A DNA stretch of 34,701 nt from Neocallimastix lanati (nom. inval.) (taxonomy: Eukaryota; Neocallimastigomycota; Neocallimastigomycetes; Neocallimastigales; Neocallimastigaceae), in assembly GCA_016946835.1 (NCBI GenBank), contig JACVTC010000021.1:1665001-1699701 (forward strand). Reading direction: 5' to 3'. The number at the start of each line of letters is the position of its first letter. Position 1 is the first letter of the stretch. The position numbers and the translations under genes were made by a program. Below the pieces are notes generated by a model. It was not told the origin of the DNA, did not search any database, and worked only from the letters and a program-made list of their open reading frames with translations. Below, one piece after another: positions 1 through 8,383 of the stretch.

Positions 1-926
1 AGTCTAACAAAGGAAAAAAATAAATTATTATTAATAAAAAATATAATTTTAATTTTTCATATATAAGAAAAGATAATTCAAAAGTTTATGTACAGAAATA
101 AATGTAAATCTTTTATTATTTTAAATGATAAGAAAGAAATCTTAAAATATGATAGTTCACTTAATCATCCTGAAAAAGAATACGATATATCTCTATCTAT
201 AATGAAACATAAAATTAAAGATGGAATTGAAAAAAAGTTCAATTCCTTATGGTATAAAAATAAAAGCCCTATATAATAAAATTTCTAAGGAAATGAGATT
301 TATATGTTCAGAATATAATTCAATTAAATCTCAAATATCAAGAAATTTAAATAAAAACTTCCATCCAATGTAACAACATTTACTGAAATTCCTAATGAAT
401 CTAAATATTATAAAACAAAGTGAGGTGAAAATTTTATGATATTCAAAAAATATTAATTTAATAATTTTTCAATCTCCTTTTCAAGTAAAATTATTTAGGG
501 AATATAATGATGATATATTTGTTGATGGTACATTTTTTATTGCCCTTAAATTTAGTTATCAAATATTTATTACAAGAACTTACGCTAAAGAATTAGATAG
601 TTTTTACACTACTTCTTTTGCAATATTACAAAATAAAGAACAAGAAATATATAAAATATTTAAAAAATTAAAAAAAAAAATGCTAATACATGTAACAATA
701 ATATAAATTATATGAACTTGAACATTTACCATATTATGATTATCAAAGAAAAATAAGAGGAATTTAGAAAATAAAAAAAAGAGCAATAAATAAAGCTAAT
801 AAAATCAGTGTCTTAATTGAACGCTACAAAAATATTGAAACCAAGTTAATTGATACTAAATGTGATAGAAATAATACTATTAATTTGTGGTTTGATTGTT
901 TAACTGATTTAAATAATATAATATAA
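1..926 (+). pseudogene. FLYWCH/MULE-type DNA transposase relic
   Basis: Translated pieces in several frames resemble a Mutator-like (MULE) transposase with an N-terminal FLYWCH zinc finger. Around 88-190 the fragment NKCKSFIILNDKKE followed by SSLNHP looks like the Cys and His end of a FLYWCH finger. At about 520-600 the fragment FVDGTFFIALKFSYQIFITR has the 'DGTF' block that carries the first catalytic Asp of MULE DDE enzymes, followed by SFYTTSFAILQNKEQEIYKIF. The last 100 bases encode a C-terminal tail (NLWFDCLTDLNNII) ending at 926. Several stop codons and frame changes lie between, and the central catalytic region with the remaining D and E residues is missing after about 670, so it cannot make active enzyme. 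The left end is cut by the window edge and no terminal inverted repeat is visible. Family assignment is by recognition of motifs, not by a search. Confidence 0.72.
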
Positions 927-1299
927 ATATTATTTTATAATAAATAATTAAAAAATGAGGAATAACCAAACGAAATAATCAGAATTCTGTCATTCAAAAA
1001 TTTAATTTATAAAGCTTATTAAATTTATACAGTTTAAATAAATATTCAAATATGTCTCTATAATTAATAATTTTATCATTATAATTATTATTTTTTTTTG
1101 ATAACATTTAAATAAAAGAATTATTATTAATAACATTTATATTTTTAATAACATTTATATTTTTATATAATTTTTTTATTAATAGCATTTAAATAAAAGA
1201 ATTATAATTATAATCATAAAATCTAACCATTATATGATTTATTTAATTATTCACTTAATAATTAATTCAAAAATTGAAATAACAAAATATTACAATAAA
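927..1299. repeat. A+T-rich spacer with a duplicated 24-bp segment
   Basis: No gene is visible. Two copies of a 24-bp segment (1101-1124 and 1182-1205, one mismatch) flank two copies of a shorter unit around 1129-1165 (TAATAACATTTATATTTT). This looks like a local tandem duplication in A+T-rich DNA. Confidence 0.5.
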
Positions 1300-1374
1300 A
1301 TAATATTATGTAGCATAATATAGCTATAGCCACATATTTATATATATCACGTGAACAATTGGCGTAATGCAACA
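1300..1374 (-). mobile_element. Putative start of copia 3' LTR
   Basis: Read on the minus strand, a polypurine run is followed by TGTTGCATTACGCC, the TG-start expected of an LTR, with the first base at 1374. It lies about 200 bases downstream of the copia RT relic in the same orientation. A palindromic E-box TCACGTGA sits at 1347-1354. A diverged relative of the same segment occurs at about 4285-4350. The far end of the LTR cannot be defined, so the lower boundary is arbitrary. Confidence 0.45.
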
Positions 1375-1385
1375 TCCCCATATTA
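1375..1385 (-). promoter_or_regulatory. Putative copia polypurine tract
   Basis: The minus strand reads TAATATGGGGA directly before the putative LTR start TGTTG. A short G-rich purine run abutting a TG dinucleotide is the usual plus-strand primer site of LTR retrotransposons. A relative, TAATATGGGAG, occurs at 4349-4359. Confidence 0.5.
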
Positions 1386-1573
1386 AAGTATAAATATTAA
1401 TTATAAATATTAATTTACTTTCATTAATTATTAAATTAAATAATAAAAATATATAAATTAATTTCTAATATAAATACAATAAAAACTAGATTAATACATA
1501 AATTTATGCTTTTACTACATTTCTTAATTAACATAAATTTATTATTAATTAGAGTTCTTATTTCTATTTCATA

Positions 1574-2290
1574 TCAATATTTAATGTAAAATTTTTCTAA
1601 TAATTTTTTAATAAACCCTTTTTGGGAAATAATAAATTTATTTTTAACTTTATCAATTTTTATTCCAAGAATGTATTTTATTGGTTCACATTTTGAAATT
1701 TTAAGTTTTTTTTTCATTTTATTTATTATAGAAAAAATTTCATTATCATAACCCGTAATAATCATATCGTCTATGTATATGCCTATAATAGCGATTAATA
1801 CTCCATTTGCTACTTTTTTAAAAATACATTTTTCAGAATTAAGTTGTACAAATCCATTATCGTTAAGAAATTTTGTAATTTTAATATTCCATTGTCGGCC
1901 AGATTGTTTTAGGCCGTATAGTGCTTTATTTAATAGCCAAAATCCATTTTTGTAATTTACATCCCCTGGAGAAATGGAAACATAAATGTTTTTGTCCAAA
2001 TCAGCGTTAAGATAGGCGGCTTTAATGTCTAATTGTTGGACATTCCATTTAAACTTTGCAGCAATAAAAAAAATTAGTTTAATACAGTCAAGATTTAATG
2101 TAGGGGAATAAGTAAGGTCAAAATCTATTCCTTCTTTTTGACTAAATCCCCTAGCGACCAGTCGTGCCTTAAATGTAATTATATTATTATCTTCATCAGT
2201 TTTGGTTGTGAATACCCATCAGGTAGAAATTACATTTTGCCCTTTTGGAATATTTTTAACATAAGTCATTATTTTATTGTCATATAGGTT
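1574..2290 (-). pseudogene. Ty1/copia reverse transcriptase fragment
   Basis: This is the N-terminal two-thirds of a copia-type RT (RVT_2 family). Upstream of the Met at 1999 the frame continues back to about 2290 with KARLVARGFSQKEGIDFDLT and FKWNVQQLDIKAAYLNADL, both classic copia RT blocks. Then come LLNKALYGLKQSGRQW and the catalytic YIDDMIITG (copia YVDD box). The protein ends at 1574 after LEKFYIKY, before the C-terminal part of RT and RNase H. A TGA at about 2219-2221 replaces the Arg expected in the block ISTxWVFT, so the copy is dead. It reads in line with the linker and integrase fragments at 2292-3512 and belongs to one 5'- and 3'-truncated element. Confidence 0.88.
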
Positions 2291-2291
2291 G

Positions 2292-3014
2292 TTATAGGTT
2301 GTTAAGTTCATTATTAATAGCGTCCTTCCGATATTCCTTATTTTTACAGGTAATAGTGTCATTGTATGTCATAGGAATATTGGTTGATATTGATACTGGG
2401 TTCTTGATATATTTATTATTTTTACTTTTTGTAACATGTTTATTATTATCATGATGATGTTTCTTTATATGAAATTTATTGTTAATGAAAATTTTATTAT
2501 TTGATTTCTTTTCAGAATTGTTTGCATTAAAATTATTATTAATTAAGGTTTGATTTTGTTCAGAATAATTTTTATTCAGTTTATTATTATATAGGGTTAG
2601 ATTTTGTTCAAAATTATTTTCATTCAATTTATTATTAAATAAGGTTTGATTTTGTTCAAAATTATTTTTGCTTAAATTATTATTATTAAACAAGGTTTGA
2701 TTTTGTTCTGGATTGTTTTTATTTAGATTATTATTAAATAAGGTTTGATTTATACTATTATAATTTTTTATTTTTTGCTCATTTTTTGAAATATTTTTAT
2801 TAATAAAAATATTTTTACTTTGGTCAAACTTGAAATTATTATTTGTAGCATAATAATGATCGTTTTTATCGTAGTAATTATTATAGAAATTTTTATTTAA
2901 ATTACTATGTAAATTATAGCTATCATAAGTATTTTGGAAGCGCTTTATTGAAATGGGATTGTTATATTCAGGCTTATATTTATTTATATTAGAAAAATCA
3001 TTATCAATTTCCAT
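2292..3014 (-). pseudogene. Asn-rich linker of the copia polyprotein
   Basis: A 240-residue open stretch rich in Asn, Lys and Tyr lies between the integrase end and the RT of the copia relic. It has no recognisable domain. Residues about 88-168 are a tandem repeat of 14-17 residues built on EQNQTLFNN followed by a short Asn/Lys spacer; five to six copies are visible. Copia polyproteins usually have a poorly conserved linker here, but a repeat array of this length is unusual. The Met at 3014 is only the first in the open stretch; the real protein would start far upstream in gag. Confidence 0.6.
2511..2753 (-). repeat. Coding minisatellite, about 45-51-bp unit
   Basis: Successive units read INQTLFNNN, EQNQTLFNNNN, EQNQTLFNNK, EQNLTLYNNK, EQNQTLINNN. 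The DNA repeats GGTTTGATTTTGTTC on the plus strand with small changes. Unit lengths vary in multiples of three, so the frame is kept through copy-number change. Confidence 0.75.
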
Positions 3015-3050
3015 CTGATTTTCATCTGATTTTTCGTTTAAATTTAATTT

Positions 3051-3512
3051 TTAAAATAAATTATTAACATCATTTAATTGATAATTAAAATATTCGTTAT
3101 TATTATATACTGTATTAATGAAATTACTACGGTTTGTTAATTGAGTATTGTTGATGAAATTAAAATTAAGGAAGTTGCTGTTGCTCAAATCATTTGTTAC
3201 ATTATCAGAAAGCGAAATATTAGCCGGTTCGTCTTCTATGCATTGAATTTCTCTTACACGATGCATTTTGAAATTTTCATTATCCATAATAAGGTAACTA
3301 TAAGATTGTTCATCGAATCTTAGAAAAATTCCTTTGTTAGCGTTGGAGTCAAATTTTCCTTTATCTTGAGAATAATTCTTATAATAAGCAATACAACCAA
3401 ATACTTTTATGTATTTTAAATTGACTTTTTTATTGTAAAAGATTTCTTCTGGAAGTTTATTATCAATACCACTATGTGGTACTTTGTTATATATAATTTG
3501 CGTAGGTAACGG
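3051..3512 (-). pseudogene. C-terminal end of copia integrase
   Basis: The frame is open from about 3512 down to 3051, longer than the Met-started part at 3287. It reads LPEEIFYNKKVNLKYIKVFG, then CIAYYKNYSQDKGKFDSNAN and KGIFLRFDEQSYSYLIMD. This is the block after the copia integrase core ('VFGC..Y' and 'K.D.K...GIFLG'). The catalytic DDE core, protease and gag are absent, so the relic is 5'-truncated near 3512. The region up to the linker is Asn-rich with no further motif. Confidence 0.82.
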
Positions 3513-3689
3513 CTAGTGTTTTATATTTAGTACATTTGAATATTTTTGTATTATTCGTTAATATACCATAAATTAAATTTATATTTTCTATTTACAATGA
3601 TTTGGTTTTTTTCTTTATTAGTTTCTAATTTATCATCCATTTATTTCTAATTGATCATCCATTTATTATAAATATTTTAAATTAAAAGT
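3513..3689. other. A+T-rich spacer without a recognisable gene
   Basis: Low-complexity sequence between the copia break point and the T-rich array. A short duplicated phrase (TTATCATCCATTTAT) occurs twice around 3630-3666. Nothing else is supported. Confidence 0.4.
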
Positions 3690-4215
3690 TTTATTTTTTT
3701 TTTTTTATATTTTACTTTATTATTTTTTTTTTTATCTTTTTTTTTTATTCTTTTTTTTTTTTTTATATTTTACTTTATTATTTATTTTTTTATTTTTTAT
3801 TTTACTTTATTCTTTTTTTTTTTTATATTTTATATTTTACTTTATTATTTATTTTTTTTATTTTTTATTTTACTTTATTTTACTTTATTCTTTTTTTTTT
3901 ATATATATTTTATATTTTACTTTATTATTTATTTATTTTATTTTTTATTTTACTTTATTCTTTTTTTTTTTTTTTTATATTTTTTATTTTACTTTATTCT
4001 TTTTTTTTTTTTTATTTTTTATTTTACTTTATTCTTTTTTTTTTTTTTTTTTTTTTTATATTTTATATTTTACTTTATTCTTTTTTTTATATTTTATATT
4101 TTACTTTATTATTTATTTTTTTTTTATTTTTTTATTTATTTATTTTTTTTTTATTTTTTATTTATTTTTATTTATTTTTTATTTTATTACTTTATTATAT
4201 ATTTTTTTTTACTGT
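3690..4215. repeat. T-rich minisatellite
   Basis: About 525 bases of imperfect tandem units built from a T-run plus TATATTTTACTTTATT or ATTTTTTATTTTACTTTATTC. More than ten copies of the core TTTTACTTTATT can be counted. The strand asymmetry (nearly all T on plus) suggests growth by slippage. No coding capacity. Confidence 0.8.
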
Positions 4216-4262
4216 TATTAAAATTAAAAAAAAAAAATTAAAATAAAAATAAAAATAAATTT

Positions 4263-4359
4263 AACCCTATTTCTATTTATTTATTTTTGCAAGCCACATT
4301 GTAATACATGAATAAATGATCAAACATAAATTATGTCGAAATGCAATACTCCCATATTA
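4263..4359 (-). mobile_element. Second diverged copia polypurine tract and LTR head
   Basis: On the minus strand a purine run (TAATATGGGAG, 4349-4359) is followed by TATTGCATTTCG and further on by ATGTGGCT. It aligns with the copia PPT/LTR start at 1300-1385 (TAATATGGGGA, TGTTGCATTACG, ATGTGGCT). It looks like an older copy of the same LTR edge, cut on one side by the gypsy LTR at 4357. The T to TA change at the terminal TG suggests decay. Confidence 0.4.
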
Positions 4360-4828
4360 TGTTTTATATATGTTTACAACATATCTATATTAATTTCAAT
4401 TATTCAAATTAATTATATAATTAAATTTATCCTTATATTTTATTAATATTTATATTACTATATTATTAATATCTTATAATTAAATATTATTATTATGTAA
4501 CTTACAAAGTATAAAAGAAAGATGTAAAAATCTATCTTTTATGTTCTTTGTAAGGTTATTGTAAAATTACCTTAATAGTAATATATTATAGATATTTCAT
4601 TATTAAATAAAATAAATAATTTTAAAATCAAATTAATTTAATAATTCTAATTATCAAAGTTTATTATAAATAAATTTTTATTAAATTAAACCATTTAAAT
4701 ATTTATTATTATTATTATATATCTATATAGTATATTACTATATAGACATATCGACTTAGTGAATATTTTTTAATAAAACATTTTATTTTATTTAAATTTA
4801 AACTATAAATTATATCAAAATCTTAACA
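4357..4828 (+). mobile_element. 5'-truncated 5' LTR of host gypsy copy (family 1)
   Basis: This matches the 704-bp LTRs at 6572-7275 and 12891-13594 over their last ~470 bases and ends in TTAACA. It has the same TATAAAAG box, flanking inverted repeat and GTAAGGTTATTGT motif (4550-4562). The first ~230 bases, with the CRE/E-box and the TGTTGAA start, are missing. It differs from the other two LTRs at many sites, so this copy is older. Confidence 0.85.
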
Positions 4829-4838
4829 ATAATCTTAT
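4829..4838 (+). promoter_or_regulatory. Degenerate self-primer binding site of host copy
   Basis: The sequence after the LTR end is ATAATCTTAT, where the intact copy has ATAACCTTAC. Against GTAAGGTTATTGT in the LTR (4550-4562) both changes are C to T and would still allow G-U pairs in RNA. Confidence 0.55.
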
Positions 4839-4862
4839 CCTAGTTTTAGTTGCTACCTTGAT

Positions 4863-5932
4863 GTGTCTTACTATACGAACGTCCGGGCTAGTTCAATACC
4901 TGACATTGCCCCAATGTCAGAAATTAATAAGTTAAGGTCTGACGCCCAAGTTACCGTATCAGAATTAGCTTCTTCTGTTAATGATAGTTTTTTATTAAAA
5001 GAAGATTTTAATAAATATAATCAAGACTTACAGAAAAAACTCTATACACTTAATAGAGATAATAAAAATATTATTAATCAACTTTCTAATTTAACTAAAA
5101 TATTCAATGAAAAATTAGATATAAAAATTAGTACCAATGATGATCCCTCTTCTAGCCAATCTGTACCACAAAATCAAGATGATAACGCCTCTATTTCTAC
5201 CAGACGTGATGCAGACAATGATGCCATCATGAAAAATAGTTATTCTAATAATTTGCAACAAGTACCTGAACCTGGATTCTTCTCAGGTAACACTAATGAC
5301 ACAGATTTATTCTGTCAATTATGTGAAGATACTTTCTCAACTTATCCAAACTTAGGATTACCAGAAGAGGTAAAAATAAACTTTGTCAAATCTCGTTTGA
5401 GAGACGGTGCAAGAAATTGGTATATTGCTACCTATAACGAGAACAATCATCCAGGAACACTAAAGAAATTATTAAGTGATATAAAGAAAACTTTTACGAA
5501 TGTTGCAAGTAAAAAATTGGCTAAAATCCAGTTAGTAAAATTAAAACATTCGTATGGGAAAATAAATAATTATATAGAAAAGTTCAGAACGTTAACTACT
5601 GGTCTGTCTTGGGATGAAGAAGCTTTAGTCTTATTTTCTATAATGGACTTCACCCAAAGTTCCAAGAAGAAATAGATAAAATGAAAGAATTCCCTATAAA
5701 GCTTGGTGATATTTATACTAAGAGCATCTTATTTGAAAATAATATTAAAAGTAAGGACCAATTAAGAAATAATATTGGTAATAAAAATTTGAGAAAGAAA
5801 CATTCAAGCCCACATATAAACAATAACAAGAATTATAATAATAATTATTATTATACTAAAAATAAATCTAGCAATAATTATTTTAATAATAATAGCAATA
5901 ATAATAATCAACATAATAACCAAAAAAACTAA
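4863..5932 (+). pseudogene. gag of host gypsy copy (frameshifted)
   Basis: Structural protein gene, about 95% like the intact gag at 7310-8383 by eye. The start codon has become GTG at 4863 (ATG in the intact copy). One T is missing from a T-run near 5632-5637, so the frame breaks after WDEEALVLFS; the rest continues at 5681-5932 (FPIKLGDIYTKSILFENN). It keeps the Retrotrans_gag core (ARNWYIATYNENNHPGTLKK to IEKFRTLTTGLSW) and the Asn-rich tail. The end codons CAA AAA AAC TAA form a -1 slip site. Inactivated by loss of start and one frameshift. Confidence 0.85.
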
Positions 5933-5955
5933 TTGATGGACTTCAAAAGGAGTCC
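5923..5955 (+). promoter_or_regulatory. -1 ribosomal frameshift signal (host copy)
   Basis: The heptamer A AAA AAC (5923-5929) lies in the gag frame directly before the gag stop TAA (5930-5932). After an 8-nt spacer comes a stem of 7 pairs: GGACTTC (5938-5944) with GGAGTCC (5949-5955), one G-U, loop AAAA. Heptamer type, spacer length and stem are all in the usual range for eukaryotic -1 frameshifting, and the -1 frame is open into the protease. Confidence 0.75.
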
Positions 5956-6566
5956 AGAACATCAAAAAATTTAAAAACAATCTATTATAATTTTCCTACA
6001 CTTGATTCAATTAATTAATCAATCTCCCATCTACTTTCCTTTTATTTAAATCTTATATTCCTATTAAATTCTTAAATAATTTTTCAATTAAAATGAAAAA
6101 ATTCGAAAATTAACTTCTGAATCTATGTTAGATTCAGGATCCTTTTGTAATTTTATTACGGAAAAATTAGTAAATAAATTAAAACTAAATATTCAAAAAA
6201 CAAAAAATAAAATCCTAGTTAAAGGTGTTTCAGGAAGAACTACCAAATTAGATCATTTTGTTTGGTTGAACTTCCAAATTAAATTTTTTAAAAATAATAA
6301 ATTTTATTTCCAAGATTTTAAAAGAAAATTCTTAATTTCAAATTGTATTCCTACTGATTTACTTTTTGGTAATCAGTTTATAATAAAATTCAAAATACAT
6401 TATAATTATAAAGATAACACATTATATTCTTATTTAAATTATAATTCTTGAAATAATCATAAAAATAAATCTATAAAAAATAAGGGAAATAATTTTTATT
6501 TAAACTCATTAAAAAGAAAAATTTTCAAAAATAAATTTTTTAGAAGAAAAATAAAAAATAAATTCT
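5933..6566 (+). pseudogene. Protease region of host gypsy copy, interrupted
   Basis: Retropepsin-like aspartic protease in the -1 frame relative to gag. The active-site block LDSGSFCNFI begins at 6125 and the flap-side block LISNCIPTDLLFGNQFI follows. A TGA at 6449-6451 replaces the Leu codon of the intact copy. The Lys/Asn-rich tail is then cut at 6571 by the younger gypsy insertion and resumes at 13595. Non-functional. Confidence 0.82.
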
Positions 6567-6571
6567 ATTAC
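6567..6571 (+). repeat. Left target-site duplication ATTAC
   Basis: ATTAC immediately precedes the LTR start TGTTGAA at 6572, and the same five bases follow the right LTR end at 13595-13599. Five bases is the normal duplication for Ty3/gypsy integrases. The sequences on both sides join into one continuous protease-linker reading in the intact copy. Confidence 0.92.
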
Positions 6572-6787
6572 TGTTGAAATTATAACTGAATTGAAATCTC
6601 AATTTCAGTTATTTACATTTCAATAATTAAAATTATTATTTATTTAATTATAAATAATATATATATTTAAATAATTAATAATTAATATAAATTCTTGTTT
6701 AATATTTAAAGGGTTATCTTAGGCCTAATAATCCTGTGAATATTAATAAATAAGGTTTATATTAATAATTAATTTCAATGATACATT

Positions 6788-6799
6788 TGACGTCACGTG
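6788..6799 (+). promoter_or_regulatory. Overlapping CRE and E-box in U3
   Basis: TGACGTCA (6788-6795), the palindromic ATF/CREB site, shares its last two bases with CACGTG (6794-6799), the bHLH E-box. The same composite is in the 3' LTR at 13107-13118. It lies ~170 bp upstream of the TATA box, a sensible enhancer position. Binding is inferred from the motifs only. Confidence 0.45.
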
Positions 6800-6949
6800 T
6801 ATTTTATTTATATTATGTTTTTATATATGTTTACAACATATCTATATTAAATTCAATTATTCAAATTAATTATATAATTAAATTTATCCTTATATTTTAT
6901 TATTATTTATATTATTATTATCTTATAATTAAATATTATTATTATGTAA

Positions 6950-7003
6950 CTTACAAAGTATAAAAGAAAGATGTAAAAATCTATCTTTTATGTTCTTTGT
7001 AAG
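6950..7003 (+). promoter_or_regulatory. LTR promoter: TATA box inside a long inverted repeat
   Basis: TATAAAAG at 6959-6966 is the likely TATA box. It lies in a nested inverted repeat: CTTACAAAG (6950-6958) with CTTTGTAAG (6995-7003), ATAAAAGA (6960-6967) with TCTTTTAT (6984-6991), and AGAT (6969-6972) with ATCT (6979-6982), loop GTAAAA. The 21 pairs are interrupted only by T/GTT and A/A. The right arm overlaps the self-priming motif. The same repeat occurs in all three LTRs of this family. Confidence 0.7.
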
Positions 7004-7011
7004 GTTATTGT
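6999..7011 (+). promoter_or_regulatory. Putative transcript 5' end / self-primer sequence
   Basis: GTAAGGTTATTGT begins 40 nt after the first base of the TATA box and is perfectly complementary over 13 nt to ACAATAACCTTAC at 7273-7285, which spans the LTR end. In Tf1-type retrotransposons the first ~11 nt of the RNA fold onto the site next to the LTR and prime reverse transcription. The transcript start here is inferred, not known. Confidence 0.68.
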
Positions 7012-7272
7012 AAAATTACCTTAATAGTAATATATTATAGATATTTTATTATTAAATAAAATCAATAAATTTAAAATCAAATTAATTTGATAATTCTAAT
7101 TATCAAAGTTTATTATAAATAAATTTTTATTAAACTAAACATTAAAATATTTATTATTATTATTATATATCTATATAGTATATTACTATATAGACATATC
7201 GACTTAGTGAATATTTTTATTAAAACATATTATTTTATTTAAATTTAAATTATAAATTATATCAAAATCTTA

Positions 7273-7285
7273 ACAATAACCTTAC
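7273..7285 (+). promoter_or_regulatory. Self-primer binding site
   Basis: ACAATAACCTTAC covers the last three bases of the LTR and ten bases after it. It pairs perfectly with 6999-7011. No TGG-starting tRNA primer site is present just after the LTR, which supports self-priming. Confidence 0.68.
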
Positions 7286-7309
7286 CCTAGTTTTAGTTGC
7301 TACCTTGAT

Positions 7310-8383
7310 ATGTCTTACTATACGAACGTCTGGGCTAGTTCAATACCTGACATTGCCCCAATGTCAGAAGTTAATAAGTTAAGGTCTGACGCCCAAGTTA
7401 CCGTATCAGAATTAGCTTCTTCTGTTAATGATAGCTTTTTATTAAAAGAAGATTTTAATAAATATAATCAAGACTTACAGAAAAAACTCTATACACTTAA
7501 TAGAGATAATAAAAATATTATTAATCAACTTTCTAATTTAACTAAAATATTCAATGAAAAATTAGATATAAAAATTAGTACCAATGATGATCCCTCTTCT
7601 AGCCAATCTGTACCACAAAATCAAGATGATAACGCCTCTATTTCTACCAGACGTGATGCAGACAATGATGTCATCATGAAAAATAGTTATTCTAATAATT
7701 TGCAACAAGTACCTGAACCTGGATTCTTCTCAGGTAACACTAATGACACTGATTTATTCTGTCAATTATGTGAAGATACTTTCTCAACTTATCCCAACTT
7801 AGGTTTACCAGAAGAGGTAAAAATAAACTTTGTTAAATCTCGTTTGAGAGACGGTGCAAGAAATTGGTATATTGCTACCTATAACGAGAACAATCATCCA
7901 GGAACACTAAAGAAATTATTAAGTGATATAAAGAAAACTTTTACGAATGTTGCAAGTAAAAAATTGGCTAAAATCCAGTTAGTAAAATTAAAACATTCGT
8001 ATGGGAAAATAAATGATTATATAGAAAAGTTTAGAACGTTAACTACTGGTCTGTCTTGGGACCAAGAAGCTTTAGTCTTATTTTTCTATAATGGACTTCA
8101 CCCAAAGTTCCAAGAAGAAATAGATAAAATGGAAGAATTCCCTACAAAGCTTGGTGATATTTATACTAAGTGCATCTTATTTGAAAATAATATTAAAAGT
8201 AAGGACCAATTAAGAAATAATATTGGTAATAAAAATTTGAGAAAGAAACATTCAAGCCCATATGTAAACAATAGCAAGAATTATAATAATAATAATTATT
8301 ATTATACTAAAAATAAATCTAGCAATAAATATTTTAATAATAATAGTAATAATAATAATCAAAATAATAACCAAAAAAACTAA
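7310..8383 (+). CDS. gag: Gag of Ty3/gypsy chromovirus (family 1)
   Basis: Complete 357-residue Gag starting at the first in-frame ATG, 35 bases after the LTR. It should form the virus-like particle that packages the element's RNA. Residues ~20-75 are helical, coiled-coil-like (SELASSVNDSFLLKEDFNKY). Residues ~135-270 match the Retrotrans_gag pattern: EPGFFSGNTNDTDLFCQLCE, LRDGARNWYIATY, GLSWDQEALVLFFYNGLHPK. The C-terminus is a basic, Asn/Tyr-rich tail of ~60 residues. No CCHC zinc knuckle is present, so RNA binding may rely on the basic tail. The gene ends in CAA AAA AAC TAA, a -1 slip site that would extend a fraction of Gag into the protease frame. It looks fully intact. Confidence 0.92.
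   Translation: MSYYTNVWASSIPDIAPMSEVNKLRSDAQVTVSELASSVNDSFLLKEDFNKYNQDLQKKLYTLNRDNKNIINQLSNLTKIFNEKLDIKISTNDDPSSSQSVPQNQDDNASISTRRDADNDVIMKNSYSNNLQQVPEPGFFSGNTNDTDLFCQLCEDTFSTYPNLGLPEEVKINFVKSRLRDGARNWYIATYNENNHPGTLKKLLSDIKKTFTNVASKKLAKIQLVKLKHSYGKINDYIEKFRTLTTGLSWDQEALVLFFYNGLHPKFQEEIDKMEEFPTKLGDIYTKCILFENNIKSKDQLRNNIGNKNLRKKHSSPYVNNSKNYNNNNYYYTKNKSSNKYFNNNSNNNNQNNNQKN

Larger units (their letters stand above)
6572..7275 (+). mobile_element. 5' LTR of intact gypsy copy (704 bp)
   Basis: Starts TGTTGAAATT and ends ATCTTAACA. Its partner at 12891-13594 is also 704 bp and I see only about two differences (near 6634 and 7110), so the insertion is recent. U3 holds a CRE/E-box composite at 6788-6799 and a TATA box at 6959-6966. 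The putative start of R lies near 6999. A 61-codon open stretch inside the LTR (6778-6963) recurs in the other LTR only because the LTRs are identical; I do not call it a gene. Confidence 0.95.

Noticed and set aside
604-786. Minus-strand 60-codon ORF
   Set aside because: Antisense to the transposase relic, Phe/Ile-rich, no support.
2511-2753. CRISPR-like array
   Set aside because: Units are contiguous coding repeats with no unique spacers, in a eukaryotic retroelement.
6778-6963. 61-residue ORF, repeated at 13097-13282
   Set aside because: Lies inside the LTRs, is Tyr/Ile low-complexity and recurs only because the LTRs are identical.
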